5,272 bases of DNA from Devosia sp. (GCA_028290225.1 JAQGKH010000299.1:1-5272); one strand, 5' to 3'; numbered from the stretch's first letter, positions 1 through 5,272 are shown. The notes: generated by a model from the sequence alone, not told the origin. Made by a program: numbers and translations.

Positions 1-1
1 G

Positions 2-349
2 CGGATCATCAACAACGGCTCGGTCTCGGCGCATGCGCCCCGCCCCGGCGCGGCCTCCTATACAACCTCCAAACACGCCATCACCGGGCTGACCAAGGCG
101 ATATCGCTTGATGGGCGGGCCTTCAACATTGCCTGCGGTCAGATCGATATCGGCAATGTCGCCACTGACATGACAAGCGCCATGAGCAGCGGGGTGCCGC
201 AAGCCAATGGCACGATGGCACCCGAACCGACCTTCGATCTGCGCCATGTGGTGGATGGACTGCTGTATATGGCGGGCCTGCCGCTGGAGGCGAATGTGCA
301 GTTCATGACGGTGATGGCCACGACCATGCCGTTTATCGGGCGGGGATAG
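2..349 (+). CDS. Short-chain dehydrogenase/reductase (SDR), C-terminal part, cut by window edge
   Basis: This is the last 115 codons of an SDR-family NAD(P)-dependent oxidoreductase, ending in TAG at 347-349. Its start and the N-terminal Rossmann nucleotide-binding half lie left of the window. The visible part has the active-site Tyr and Lys as YTTSK (residues 20-24 of the fragment). A Ser lies 13 residues before the Tyr (S7 in NNGSVS), the spacing of the classical SDR Ser-Tyr-Lys triad. The usual RVNxxxPG motif after the catalytic helix is replaced by FNIACGQIDIGN followed by ATDMT, a subgroup variant. The protein ends with a hydrophobic stretch and FIGRG. The substrate cannot be told from this fragment. 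The gene converges on nagA with 20 nt between stop codons and no visible terminator there. The SDR call is firm; the specific function is unknown. Confidence 0.9.
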   Translation, partial: RIINNGSVSAHAPRPGAASYTTSKHAITGLTKAISLDGRAFNIACGQIDIGNVATDMTSAMSSGVPQANGTMAPEPTFDLRHVVDGLLYMAGLPLEANVQFMTVMATTMPFIGRG

Positions 350-369
350 GCCGCGTCCAGGCGGCGGGG

Positions 370-1536
370 CTAGCGGGTGGCCCGGTATTGCTCGGCGCCG
401 TTGATCCAGGTGGCGAGCACTTCGTGCTCGGCCGACAGGTGCACGAAGCTGCCGACCGCCCCCGGACGCAGATGCCCGTGCTGAGCACTGATGCCCAGCG
501 CCTGGGCAGGATAAAGCGAGGCCATGCGCAGTGCTTCGTCCCAAGGCAGGCCAATGCTGGCATGCATGAAGCAGACGGCGTCGATCATGTCGAGGTCAGC
601 GCCCGCCAGTGTCCCATCGGCGAGGCGCAGGGCACCATCGGCACGGAAGATGGTGCGGCCGTTGAGGGTCAGGGTGCGTAGATCGGTGCCGGTCTGCGAC
701 ATGGCATCGGTGACCAGGAAGATGCGCCCTGGCCCGGTCTTGGCACGCAGCGCCAGGGTGATGGCGGCGGGATGGACGTGGATCCCGTCGGCAATTAGCC
801 CGGCGAACACCGAGCCCTGCATCAGCGTGGCGCCGACAAGGCCAGGTTCGCGATGGCCCAACTGGCTCATGGCGTTGAAAAGATGCGTGGTCATGGTCGC
901 GCCAGCCACAATGGCTGAAGTGGCGGTAGCAAAATCCGCGTCCGAGTGACCCAGGCTCACGGTGATGCCGGCTTGCACCAACGCCGCAATCTGTTCAGGG
1001 GTCACGGTTTCGGCGGCGACGGTGCACAACAGATTGGGCAGGCGCGTGGCGGCGCTGCAAAGGCGCTCCAGATCCTCGTCCCTCATGGGACGGATCAAAG
1101 CGGGATCGTGCGTGCCCTTCCGGGCGGCAGCCAGATGCGGGCCTTCCAGATGAAGGCCAAGAAAGCCGGGCACGCCCGCAGCTGCGGCTTCGATCCCGGC
1201 AGCAATGGCTTGCTGGTTAATGGCAACCGTGTCGGTGATGAGGGTGGGCAACAAAGCGGTCGTGCCAAACTGGGCGTGAGCGGCACAGATGGTCCGAATG
1301 GCAGCGAGGGAGGGGTCATTGTTGAACAGCACTCCCCCGCCCCCATTGACCTGCAGATCAACAAAGCCGGGGACAATACTGCCACCGGCCAGCAGAACAA
1401 GCTGAGCGTTGGATGGAACATCCACCGCAGCGACAATCGCCGAAACCTGGCCAAATTCGATCAGTAGGGCTGCGTCATCATGCCAGCGATCACCATCGAA
1501 TATTTCGGCTCCGGATATTGCCAGAAGATCGCTCAT
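370..1536 (-). CDS. nagA: N-acetylglucosamine-6-phosphate deacetylase
   Basis: NagA hydrolyses N-acetylglucosamine-6-phosphate to glucosamine-6-phosphate and acetate in the cytoplasm, a step in amino-sugar catabolism and cell-wall recycling. The 388-residue length fits the family (about 380). Visible landmarks in order: PGFVDLQVNGGGG at 56-68, with Q62 and N64 replacing the HxH of other amidohydrolases, as in E. coli NagA; HLEGP with metal ligand E131; GHS with H197; THLFNAMS with H218; DGIHVH with substrate-binding H253; and VTDAM with catalytic D277. This pattern suggests a single-metal enzyme. ATG at 1536-1534 is chosen because the protein begins naturally there, but the nearest SD-like AGGA is about 15 nt upstream, too far for a good site. 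The ATG overlaps the TGA of a doubtful 63-codon frame. The usual partners (nagB, nagK, transporters, NagR-like regulator) are not in the window, and the next gene upstream is a histidine kinase. Confidence 0.95.
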   Translation of the reverse strand: MSDLLAISGAEIFDGDRWHDDAALLIEFGQVSAIVAAVDVPSNAQLVLLAGGSIVPGFVDLQVNGGGGVLFNNDPSLAAIRTICAAHAQFGTTALLPTLITDTVAINQQAIAAGIEAAAAGVPGFLGLHLEGPHLAAARKGTHDPALIRPMRDEDLERLCSAATRLPNLLCTVAAETVTPEQIAALVQAGITVSLGHSDADFATATSAIVAGATMTTHLFNAMSQLGHREPGLVGATLMQGSVFAGLIADGIHVHPAAITLALRAKTGPGRIFLVTDAMSQTGTDLRTLTLNGRTIFRADGALRLADGTLAGADLDMIDAVCFMHASIGLPWDEALRMASLYPAQALGISAQHGHLRPGAVGSFVHLSAEHEVLATWINGAEQYRATR

Positions 1537-1753
1537 GGAAAAGTCTTGTGATCCTGTTTGGGTGAGCCGGTAAATTGTGCCGGGTGCAGTTGATGCGCCG
1601 CCGGTATAGCACCGAAAGCGGCGGCCGCGAGGCGCAGTTCGGCGGGGAGTTCATGGGCAAGGCCGGCCGTCCTGCGCGCCGGGATTAAAGAGCCGCGTTG
1701 AGCCAAGACCTTTCTAACGGACACAGCACCAAGCTGAAGGCACCTGGTGCGGG
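1537..1753. other. 217-nt intergenic region upstream of nagA, no convincing gene
   Basis: This lies between the stop of the histidine kinase and the start of nagA, both on the minus strand, and probably holds the nagA leader and promoter. I could not pick out a convincing -35/-10 pair; CTATACC near 1605 on the minus strand resembles a -10 but has no good -35. A 63-codon minus-strand frame (GTG at 1724 to TGA at 1533) spans it and overlaps the nagA ATG as ATGA. Its third-position GC is clearly lower than in the neighbouring genes, it has no SD, and the peptide is not recognisable. No T-run terminator follows the kinase gene. Confidence 0.6.
1726..1750. repeat. Inverted repeat just downstream of the histidine kinase stop
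   Basis: GCACCA at 1726-1731 is the exact reverse complement of TGGTGC at 1745-1750, with 13 nt between. The same stretch also allows smaller alternative hairpins (GCACC/GGTGC with a 1-nt loop, CAGC/GCTG with a 5-nt loop). It lies 4-28 nt past the kinase stop codon, so it could be a 3' hairpin of that transcript or an operator upstream of nagA. No U-run follows on the minus strand, so it is not a standard intrinsic terminator. A six-base arm could arise by chance. Confidence 0.3.
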
Positions 1754-3472
1754 CTAGCTCGCCAGAGCCGCATCAGCCGATGCTTCTCCGCCAGGGGCCG
1801 ATCCGTCGCCGACCATTACGTGCCGGTCGGCAGTGATGGTGCAGACCAGTCCGGTTGCCGCGTAATCGAAGCTTACACGGGCGCCCAGATCGGCAGCCAG
1901 GGCACGCTCGATCATGCGCGACCCGAAGCCCTTGCCCGTGGGCGGGGCGACCGGAGGGCCGCCGCTTTCGCGCCAGGCGATGGTAAGATGGTCAGGCTCT
2001 GCCACTGCCCAGGCAATGGATACCCGCCCCTCCTCGCTCGCCAGCGCACCATATTTGACGGCGTTGGTGCACAACTCGTGGAGAGCCATGGACAAGGAAA
2101 GCGTCGCCTTCGGGCGCAAAAACAAGCTTGGCCCCGCGAGCTCGAACCGCTTCCGGCCGTCCCCCTCAAAAGGGCCTATGGCGGCTGCGATGGCCGCCTG
2201 CATGTCGGCGCCTTCCACTTCGCCTTCGGTAAGCAGGCGATGGGCATCTCCCATGGCGCGCAAACGCTCGTTAAAGACCCGCAGCGCCGTACCCGACACA
2301 TCGCCTTCCCGGAAGGTTTGCCGCGCCAGCGCCTGCACCGTGGCCAGGAGGTTCTTGACGCGATGATCAAGCTCACGCGCCAGCAGATCGCGGTGCTGCT
2401 CCGCGCGGTTCTGGGCCGCTTGCCGCTCATCGATCTCATCGAGCATGGCATCGATGGCATGGCCGACCTGGTCGAACTCGGCCGAGCCCGGGCCCATACC
2501 GGTGCGGGCGGTGTGATCCCCGCTCCGCCAGATGCGGATGGTGTCGACAAGGCGCTGCAACGGACGGCGGATGAAACTGCGTCCGAAGCCCCAGGCTAAA
2601 ACAGCGGCAAGCAAGCCGCCGCTCAGCGCCAGCCCCACCCCGCGCAATGTTGATTCATTGATGGGCGCAAACGCATCATCAACAGCCGAACCGGCGCTGA
2701 CATACAATCCCAGCCTGGAGGTAGCCGGCTGGTAGCCGATCACGCGGCGCGTGCCATCCTGGCTGGTGACCTCCAGCGTACCGGGAGCGTCCCCCTGAAC
2801 CAGGGGCATGAAGCTTTCGGGAATGCGGGTGCCGACAAAGCGCTCGGGGAAAGGCTCGCGGGCGAGGATAATGCCGTTGCGGTCGGCAACGGTGAGGGCA
2901 CTGCCCTGCTGGAAGGAGCGCCCGGCAATCAGTTCACCCAGATAGTGCAGCGAGATCACGGCGGTCACATAGATCGGATCATTGCCGGGGGGAGAAGCGA
3001 TCCTGGCGCCCATCGGCAGGCCCGGACCTTGCCCGGTTTCCCTGTAAGTACCGATGGCAAAGTCTCGGGTTGCCAGATCGGCGCGCAGTTGCGCTCCTTC
3101 CTGGTCGACTACATCCGCTTGCCCATCCGAGCTGCACAGCACCGTGCCCTGCATATCGGTGATCCGCAGCAAAGCGAGCTGGGGAAGCGCGGCCTGCAAG
3201 CGGGCCAGGTAATCGGCGCAGCCCTGCCCATTGCCATCCTGCACCACCGGAGCGTTGCCGACCGCGACCATCAGCGCTGCCGCCCCGGTCAGCACGCGGT
3301 TGAGTTCCAGAGCGGCCAGTTCACTGACCTGGGCCGCGTAGCTGTGAACTTCCGCCTCACGGGACCGGCGCAAGCTCCATTCATTGAAGCCCAAGATCGC
3401 CAGTGCCGGCAGCAGTGCGAAGGCCGTCAGCAGGAACAGGCGCTGGCTCAGCGTCAGATTTGGGGCCTTCAT
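1754..3472 (-). CDS. HWE-family sensor histidine kinase with extracytoplasmic Cache-like sensor and HAMP domain
   Basis: This 572-residue inner-membrane kinase probably senses an extracytoplasmic signal and passes phosphate from a histidine to an unlinked response regulator. Domains by eye: short cytoplasmic N-terminus; TM1 at about 12-29; periplasmic region 31-275 with two Cache/PDC-like strand motifs (LLRITDMQGTVLCSSDG at 101-117 and LTVADRNGIILARE at 193-206); TM2 at about 277-297; HAMP and coiled coil 298-365; H-box ELDHRVKNLLATVQ with phosphoacceptor H370; N-box HELCTNAVKYGAL at 465-477; WRE at 500-502; and the glycine lid GFGS at 515-518. The H-box, the N-box His and the WxE motif are the HWE hallmarks. 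The tail after about 550 is Gly/Ala/Ser-rich and looks disordered. ATG at 3472 follows GGAGGA by 3 nt. No response regulator is adjacent, so it is an orphan. Some HWE kinases (PhyK, LovK types) feed the general stress response; that role here is inference. Confidence 0.93.
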   Translation of the reverse strand: MKAPNLTLSQRLFLLTAFALLPALAILGFNEWSLRRSREAEVHSYAAQVSELAALELNRVLTGAAALMVAVGNAPVVQDGNGQGCADYLARLQAALPQLALLRITDMQGTVLCSSDGQADVVDQEGAQLRADLATRDFAIGTYRETGQGPGLPMGARIASPPGNDPIYVTAVISLHYLGELIAGRSFQQGSALTVADRNGIILAREPFPERFVGTRIPESFMPLVQGDAPGTLEVTSQDGTRRVIGYQPATSRLGLYVSAGSAVDDAFAPINESTLRGVGLALSGGLLAAVLAWGFGRSFIRRPLQRLVDTIRIWRSGDHTARTGMGPGSAEFDQVGHAIDAMLDEIDERQAAQNRAEQHRDLLARELDHRVKNLLATVQALARQTFREGDVSGTALRVFNERLRAMGDAHRLLTEGEVEGADMQAAIAAAIGPFEGDGRKRFELAGPSLFLRPKATLSLSMALHELCTNAVKYGALASEEGRVSIAWAVAEPDHLTIAWRESGGPPVAPPTGKGFGSRMIERALAADLGARVSFDYAATGLVCTITADRHVMVGDGSAPGGEASADAALAS

Positions 3473-3475
3473 TGT

Positions 3476-3481
3476 TCCTCC
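3476..3481 (-). promoter_or_regulatory. Ribosome binding site of the histidine kinase gene
   Basis: On the minus strand GGAGGA lies 3 nt before the kinase ATG at 3472-3470. It is a strong Shine-Dalgarno with slightly short spacing, and it fixes the start just before the first membrane segment. Confidence 0.75.
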
Positions 3482-3587
3482 ACGCCGTTCAGCGCGTCCA
3501 CCCTCATCAGGTTAGCCGCAGCATTATGCTTTTTGCCAGCGATTCCTCCATGTCCATGCCAGTGCGGCATACAGGGGCAGCGGCACG

Positions 3588-3612
3588 GGAACCCTCATGG
3601 GGGGCGAGAGTT
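3588..3612 (+). promoter_or_regulatory. EcfG-type (general stress response sigma factor) promoter
   Basis: GGAAC at 3588-3592 and GTT at 3610-3612 are separated by exactly 17 nt. This matches the GGAAC-N16/17-CGTT consensus of EcfG-family ECF sigma factors that run the alphaproteobacterial general stress response; only the C before GTT differs (A here). Transcription would start near 3618-3621, giving a leader of about 30 nt that carries the AAGG Shine-Dalgarno at 3637-3640. The position and orientation suit the ferritin-like gene. I found no equivalent motif facing the divergent kinase gene. The match is read directly from the sequence; its use by EcfG is inference. Confidence 0.7.
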
Positions 3613-3623
3613 GGTGTTCCAAC
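3610..3623. repeat. Short perfect inverted repeat over the -10 and predicted transcription start
   Basis: GTTGG at 3610-3614 and CCAAC at 3619-3623 are perfect inverted arms around TGTT. The left arm coincides with the promoter -10 GTT, and the repeat spans the predicted start site. It could be a small operator or simply coincidence. As an RNA hairpin it would be mostly upstream of, or at, the 5' end of the transcript. Confidence 0.35.
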
Positions 3624-3647
3624 AGTGGCACAACTCAAGGACCCATC

Positions 3648-4154
3648 ATGAGTGATGTTTCATCCATTTTCCTCACTGGCCTGCGCAATGCCCATGCCAT
3701 GGAAAACCAGGCGCTCTCGATCATGAAGCCTCAGGTGAGCCGCATCGAGAATTACCCGCAGGTGGCGCGGCGCCTGGAGCAGCATATCGCCGAAACCGAG
3801 GGGCAGATTGCCCGGCTCGACCAACTGCTCGCCGGTGCGGGTGGAGACAACAACGCGCTCAAGGATATGGCGCTGTCGTTTACCGGAGCGATGGCCGCGC
3901 TTGGGCACACGGTGGCGCCCGACGAGATCATCAAGAACTCGTTCGCCAATTATGCATTCGAACATTTCGAGATCGCTGCCTACAAGTCGCTGCTGGCGCT
4001 AGCCAACCACACCGGCAACAGCAACGCCGTGCAGTTGCTGACGCAGAACCTGCAGGAAGAACAGGACATGGCGGCATGGCTTGACCAGAACATCGAACCG
4101 GTAACGCTGCAATACGCCGCCCTGCGCGAAATGGGCCAGACGGCAAAGAAGTAA
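3648..4154 (+). CDS. Ferritin-like DUF892 (YciF-type) stress protein
   Basis: This 168-residue helical protein belongs to the DUF892/YciE-YciF ferritin-like family, cytoplasmic four-helix bundles with a di-metal site whose exact biochemistry is poorly defined. Length agrees with YciF (about 166). Candidate metal ligands recur helix by helix: E19 in AMENQAL, H46 and E49 in HIAETEGQ, E105 and E108 in FEHFEIAAY, and E137 and E138 in NLQEEQD. ATG at 3648 is preferred over in-frame ATG 3597 for two reasons: AAGG at 3637-3640 sits 7 nt before it, and the longer start lies inside the promoter spacer, upstream of the predicted transcript. The gene is first in a two-gene unit under the EcfG-type promoter, followed after 44 nt by a small hydrophilic protein gene and a terminator. 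Enterobacterial YciF is likewise stress-induced. A role in oxidative, osmotic or starvation stress is inferred. Confidence 0.92.
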   Translation: MSDVSSIFLTGLRNAHAMENQALSIMKPQVSRIENYPQVARRLEQHIAETEGQIARLDQLLAGAGGDNNALKDMALSFTGAMAALGHTVAPDEIIKNSFANYAFEHFEIAAYKSLLALANHTGNSNAVQLLTQNLQEEQDMAAWLDQNIEPVTLQYAALREMGQTAKK

Positions 4155-4186
4155 GCCACCAGCCCGCGCCAGGTTGCAAGCGGAAC

Positions 4187-4192
4187 AAGGAG
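4187..4192 (+). promoter_or_regulatory. Strong ribosome binding site of the small hydrophilic protein gene
   Basis: AAGGAG is followed after 6 nt by the ATG at 4199. This near-ideal Shine-Dalgarno is the main reason to accept the short downstream frame as a real gene. Confidence 0.75.
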
Positions 4193-4198
4193 AAGCAG

Positions 4199-4366
4199 AT
4201 GAGCAAGACTCCCGTGAGCCACAGCAAGACCGACGACGTCCCGGCCACTGCTTCCAAGCAAAAGCCCAAGGATGAGAAATCATCCGAGGGCTCGGTGTCC
4301 GAGCATCACGTGCCAGGCGCCGATGGCCCGACCGGTGCCGAGGCCGAAGAAGACAACAATCCCTAA
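4199..4366 (+). CDS. Small hydrophilic, probably intrinsically disordered protein (55 aa)
   Basis: This is a short gene from ATG 4199 to TAA 4364-4366. I do not recognise a named family. Composition is striking: there is no Leu, Ile, Phe, Tyr, Trp, Cys or Arg, and the protein is rich in Ser, Lys, Asp, Glu, Pro, Ala and Gly. By count it has 11 acidic residues against 6 Lys, so it is acidic. There is no signal peptide or membrane segment, and such a chain should be unfolded. It opens with MSKTPVSHSK and ends in EEDNNP, with Lys-rich then Asp/Glu-rich halves. Support for its reality: a strong SD, 44-nt spacing from the ferritin-like gene, the same strand, and an intrinsic terminator starting 12 nt after the stop. 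The arrangement resembles enterobacterial yciG-yciF, where a small hydrophilic protein accompanies a DUF892 protein, but no KGG repeats are visible. A protective, hydrophilin-like role is inference. Confidence 0.8.
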   Translation: MSKTPVSHSKTDDVPATASKQKPKDEKSSEGSVSEHHVPGADGPTGAEAEEDNNP

Positions 4367-4377
4367 GCCGTTCGCGA

Positions 4378-4408
4378 GGAGGAGCAGGCCCCTGCCCCTC
4401 CCTTTTTT
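4378..4408 (+). terminator. Rho-independent terminator after the ferritin-like/small-protein operon
   Basis: A GC-rich stem pairs 4378-4387 with 4392-4401, with one A-C mismatch and a 4-nt loop. One more base (C) and then six T (4403-4408) follow. It starts 12 nt after the small gene's stop and ends 20 nt before the VOC start codon. It should end the stress operon transcript and leave the VOC gene dependent on readthrough or its own promoter. Confidence 0.8.
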
Positions 4409-4428
4409 CTGCCCAAGAAGAGGTTTTC

Positions 4429-4839
4429 ATGCCCATAGCGCAGCGCGTTTCCATTAATCTGCTTACCCGCGACATCGCGGCCAATGTCCGGTTCTACCAG
4501 GCCCTGTGCGGTTTCCAGGTGGTGCACCAGGAAGCCTGGTTCGTGGTGCTGGCGGCCAGTCCGGACAGCCAGTTCCAGCTGGGCTTGATCGACTGGGTGA
4601 GCGAATTCGTGCCACGCGCTGCTCGCGGCGAAGCGCAGGGCTCATATCTCGAGGTGGTGGTGGAGGATGTGGCTGCCGCGGTGGAGGCGGTCCGTTCGTT
4701 TGGGACCGAAATCATCGAAGAGCCGACCACGTTCGGCGAGTTGACGCGGGCGGTGTTGCGCGACCTGGATGGCCATGTGATCGATGTGTGCTCGCCAGGG
4801 GCACGTTACACCGTGCCCCCGCGCCGCACCGTCGCCTGA
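4429..4839 (+). CDS. VOC-family (glyoxalase/bleomycin-resistance fold) protein
   Basis: This 136-residue protein has the paired beta-alpha-beta-beta-beta layout of the vicinal oxygen chelate superfamily. The first module is about residues 6-60 (RVSINLLTRDIAANVRFYQ, with a FYQALCGF motif at 22-29). The second is about 72-122 (SYLEVVVEDVAAAVEAV, then RAVLRDLDGHVIDV at 107-120). The usual metal ligands are not where expected: the first strand has VSIN without His or Gln, the second module opens with LEVVV instead of an H-containing strand, and the final Glu is Asp119. It may therefore bind a ligand rather than catalyse metal-dependent chemistry; substrate unknown. ATG 4429 is preceded by AGAGG at 4419-4423 with 5 nt spacing. 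It stands alone after a strong terminator, with no clear promoter in the 20 nt left between them, and converges on the MBL-fold gene with 17 nt between stops. Confidence 0.88.
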   Translation: MPIAQRVSINLLTRDIAANVRFYQALCGFQVVHQEAWFVVLAASPDSQFQLGLIDWVSEFVPRAARGEAQGSYLEVVVEDVAAAVEAVRSFGTEIIEEPTTFGELTRAVLRDLDGHVIDVCSPGARYTVPPRRTVA

Positions 4840-4856
4840 TTCAGCCGGCGCCGCGG

Positions 4857-5272
4857 CTACTTCTGGCTGCGCGGCACCGCGATTTCGCGAAAGTTGCTGG
4901 CCAGACGCTGCAGGGCCGCCCACATTTCCGGGCCGCTCATTGCCCGGCCATGGCCGGTGACTATGAGATCGGGGGCCAGTGCCGCCAGAGTTTGCACCGA
5001 GCGTTCGGCGGCAGCCCAGTCTGGCGTGAAATAGCGCGGCGGTCCGTGCATCTCGGGCTCCTGAACCAAAACCTCGTAGGCCGACTCCTGGCCGGTGGTG
5101 ACAATGGCATCACCGGCAATCAAGGTGCGATCAGCCTCGCGCCAGAGCGAAATGTGGCCGGGGGTGTGGCCTGGCGTGTGGATCCACCGCCAGCCGGGGA
5201 GCACTGGCACTTCCCCGCCCGGCGGCAGCAGTTGCAGCCACTGGGTGACATCAACCGGGTGGCGAGGCAGAA
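4857..5272 (-). CDS. Metallo-beta-lactamase-fold hydrolase, C-terminal part, cut by window edge
   Basis: The last 137 codons are visible, ending in TAG at 4859-4857; the frame runs open through the right edge. The GTG at 5210 is internal, not the start: in-frame codons before it continue an evident protein (LPRHPVDVTQWLQLLPPGGE). The fragment shows HTPGHTPGH (31-39; the His after the first PG is the likely metal ligand), LIAGDAI (bridging Asp54), and VTGHG (His107), the later metal ligands of the fold. The N-terminal HxHxDH lies outside. The middle region AYEVLVQEPEMHGPPRYFTPDW is typical of a bacterial MBL-fold subgroup of unknown substrate. Members of this fold hydrolyse thioesters, lactones, phosphodiesters and others, so the substrate cannot be assigned. 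MBL fold is near certain; function is unknown. Confidence 0.9.
   Translation of the reverse strand, partial: LPRHPVDVTQWLQLLPPGGEVPVLPGWRWIHTPGHTPGHISLWREADRTLIAGDAIVTTGQESAYEVLVQEPEMHGPPRYFTPDWAAAERSVQTLAALAPDLIVTGHGRAMSGPEMWAALQRLASNFREIAVPRSQK

Noticed and set aside
946..1467. Plus-strand frame of 173 codons inside nagA
   Set aside because: It is antisense to conserved NagA active-site motifs and is low-complexity Gly/Arg/Gln-rich.
1533..1724. 63-codon minus-strand frame upstream of nagA as a gene
   Set aside because: It has a GTG start without SD, low third-position GC compared with neighbours, and no recognisable product. It is kept only as a note on the ATGA overlap.
1820..2599. Long plus-strand open frame (259 codons) inside the histidine kinase gene
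   Set aside because: It is antisense to a clearly conserved kinase domain. Its peptide is rich in Arg, Gly, Ala, His and Gln without recognisable motifs, as expected for a shadow frame in GC-rich DNA.
3481..3530. Minus-strand AACCTGATGAGGGT resembling part of a TPP riboswitch
   Set aside because: The CTGAGA half and the matching stems are missing, and the downstream gene is a histidine kinase, so the similarity is probably chance.
3505..3560. Minus-strand CATAAT as a sigma-70 -10 for the kinase, or GGAAT as an EcfG -35
   Set aside because: There is no -35 at proper spacing for the first, and no GTT 16-17 nt after the second.
3597..3647. Longer start for the ferritin-like protein (ATG 3597, 17 extra residues)
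   Set aside because: It lies between the -35 and -10 elements, upstream of the predicted transcript, has no SD, and adds residues not expected for DUF892.
2945..3655. Plus-strand frame of 236 codons running from the kinase sensor region through the intergenic promoter
   Set aside because: It is a shadow of the kinase gene, crosses the EcfG-type promoter and overlaps the ferritin-like start. The peptide has no recognisable domain.
4840..4856. GC-rich palindromic stretch (CGGCGCCG) between the convergent VOC and MBL-fold genes as a bidirectional terminator
   Set aside because: It has only a short self-complementary core with no loop and no T-run on either strand.

Overview
The window looks like a chromosomal segment of a GC-rich alphaproteobacterium, most likely a sphingomonad (Novosphingobium/Sphingobium/Sphingomonas type). 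This is inferred from the high GC, an HWE-family histidine kinase, a GGAAC-N17-GTT promoter of the alphaproteobacterial general-stress (EcfG) type, and the character of the SDR and metallo-beta-lactamase-fold proteins. No database was searched. I see no rRNA, tRNA, transposase, CRISPR array or phage gene.

Layout. (1) Positions 2-349, plus strand: the C-terminal 115 residues of a short-chain dehydrogenase/reductase, cut by the left edge. (2) Positions 370-1536, minus strand: complete nagA (N-acetylglucosamine-6-phosphate deacetylase), convergent with the SDR across a 20-nt gap. (3) Positions 1537-1753: 217 nt without a convincing gene, presumably the nagA leader. (4) Positions 1754-3472, minus strand: a membrane-bound HWE sensor histidine kinase with an extracytoplasmic Cache-like sensor, a HAMP linker and no response regulator beside it. 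(5) Positions 3473-3647: a 175-nt divergent intergenic region with a near-consensus EcfG promoter facing right. (6) Positions 3648-4154 and 4199-4366, plus strand: a DUF892/YciF-type ferritin-like protein, then a 55-residue, apparently disordered hydrophilic protein with a strong Shine-Dalgarno. A clear rho-independent terminator at 4378-4408 closes this two-gene unit. (7) Positions 4429-4839, plus strand: a VOC (glyoxalase-fold) protein starting 20 nt after the terminator. (8) Positions 4857-5272, minus strand: the C-terminal part of a metallo-beta-lactamase-fold hydrolase, cut by the right edge and convergent with the VOC gene.

How it may work together. The most coherent unit is the centre: an EcfG-type promoter driving a ferritin-like protein and a small hydrophilic protein, divergent from an orphan HWE kinase. 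HWE kinases include known inputs of the alphaproteobacterial general stress response (PhyK, LovK types), so kinase and stress operon may share a regulatory theme; this is inference. The pairing of a DUF892 protein with a small hydrophilic protein recalls the stress-induced yciG-yciF-yciE operon of enterobacteria, without visible sequence similarity between the small proteins. The flanking genes (SDR, nagA, VOC, MBL-fold) look like ordinary metabolic or detoxification genes.
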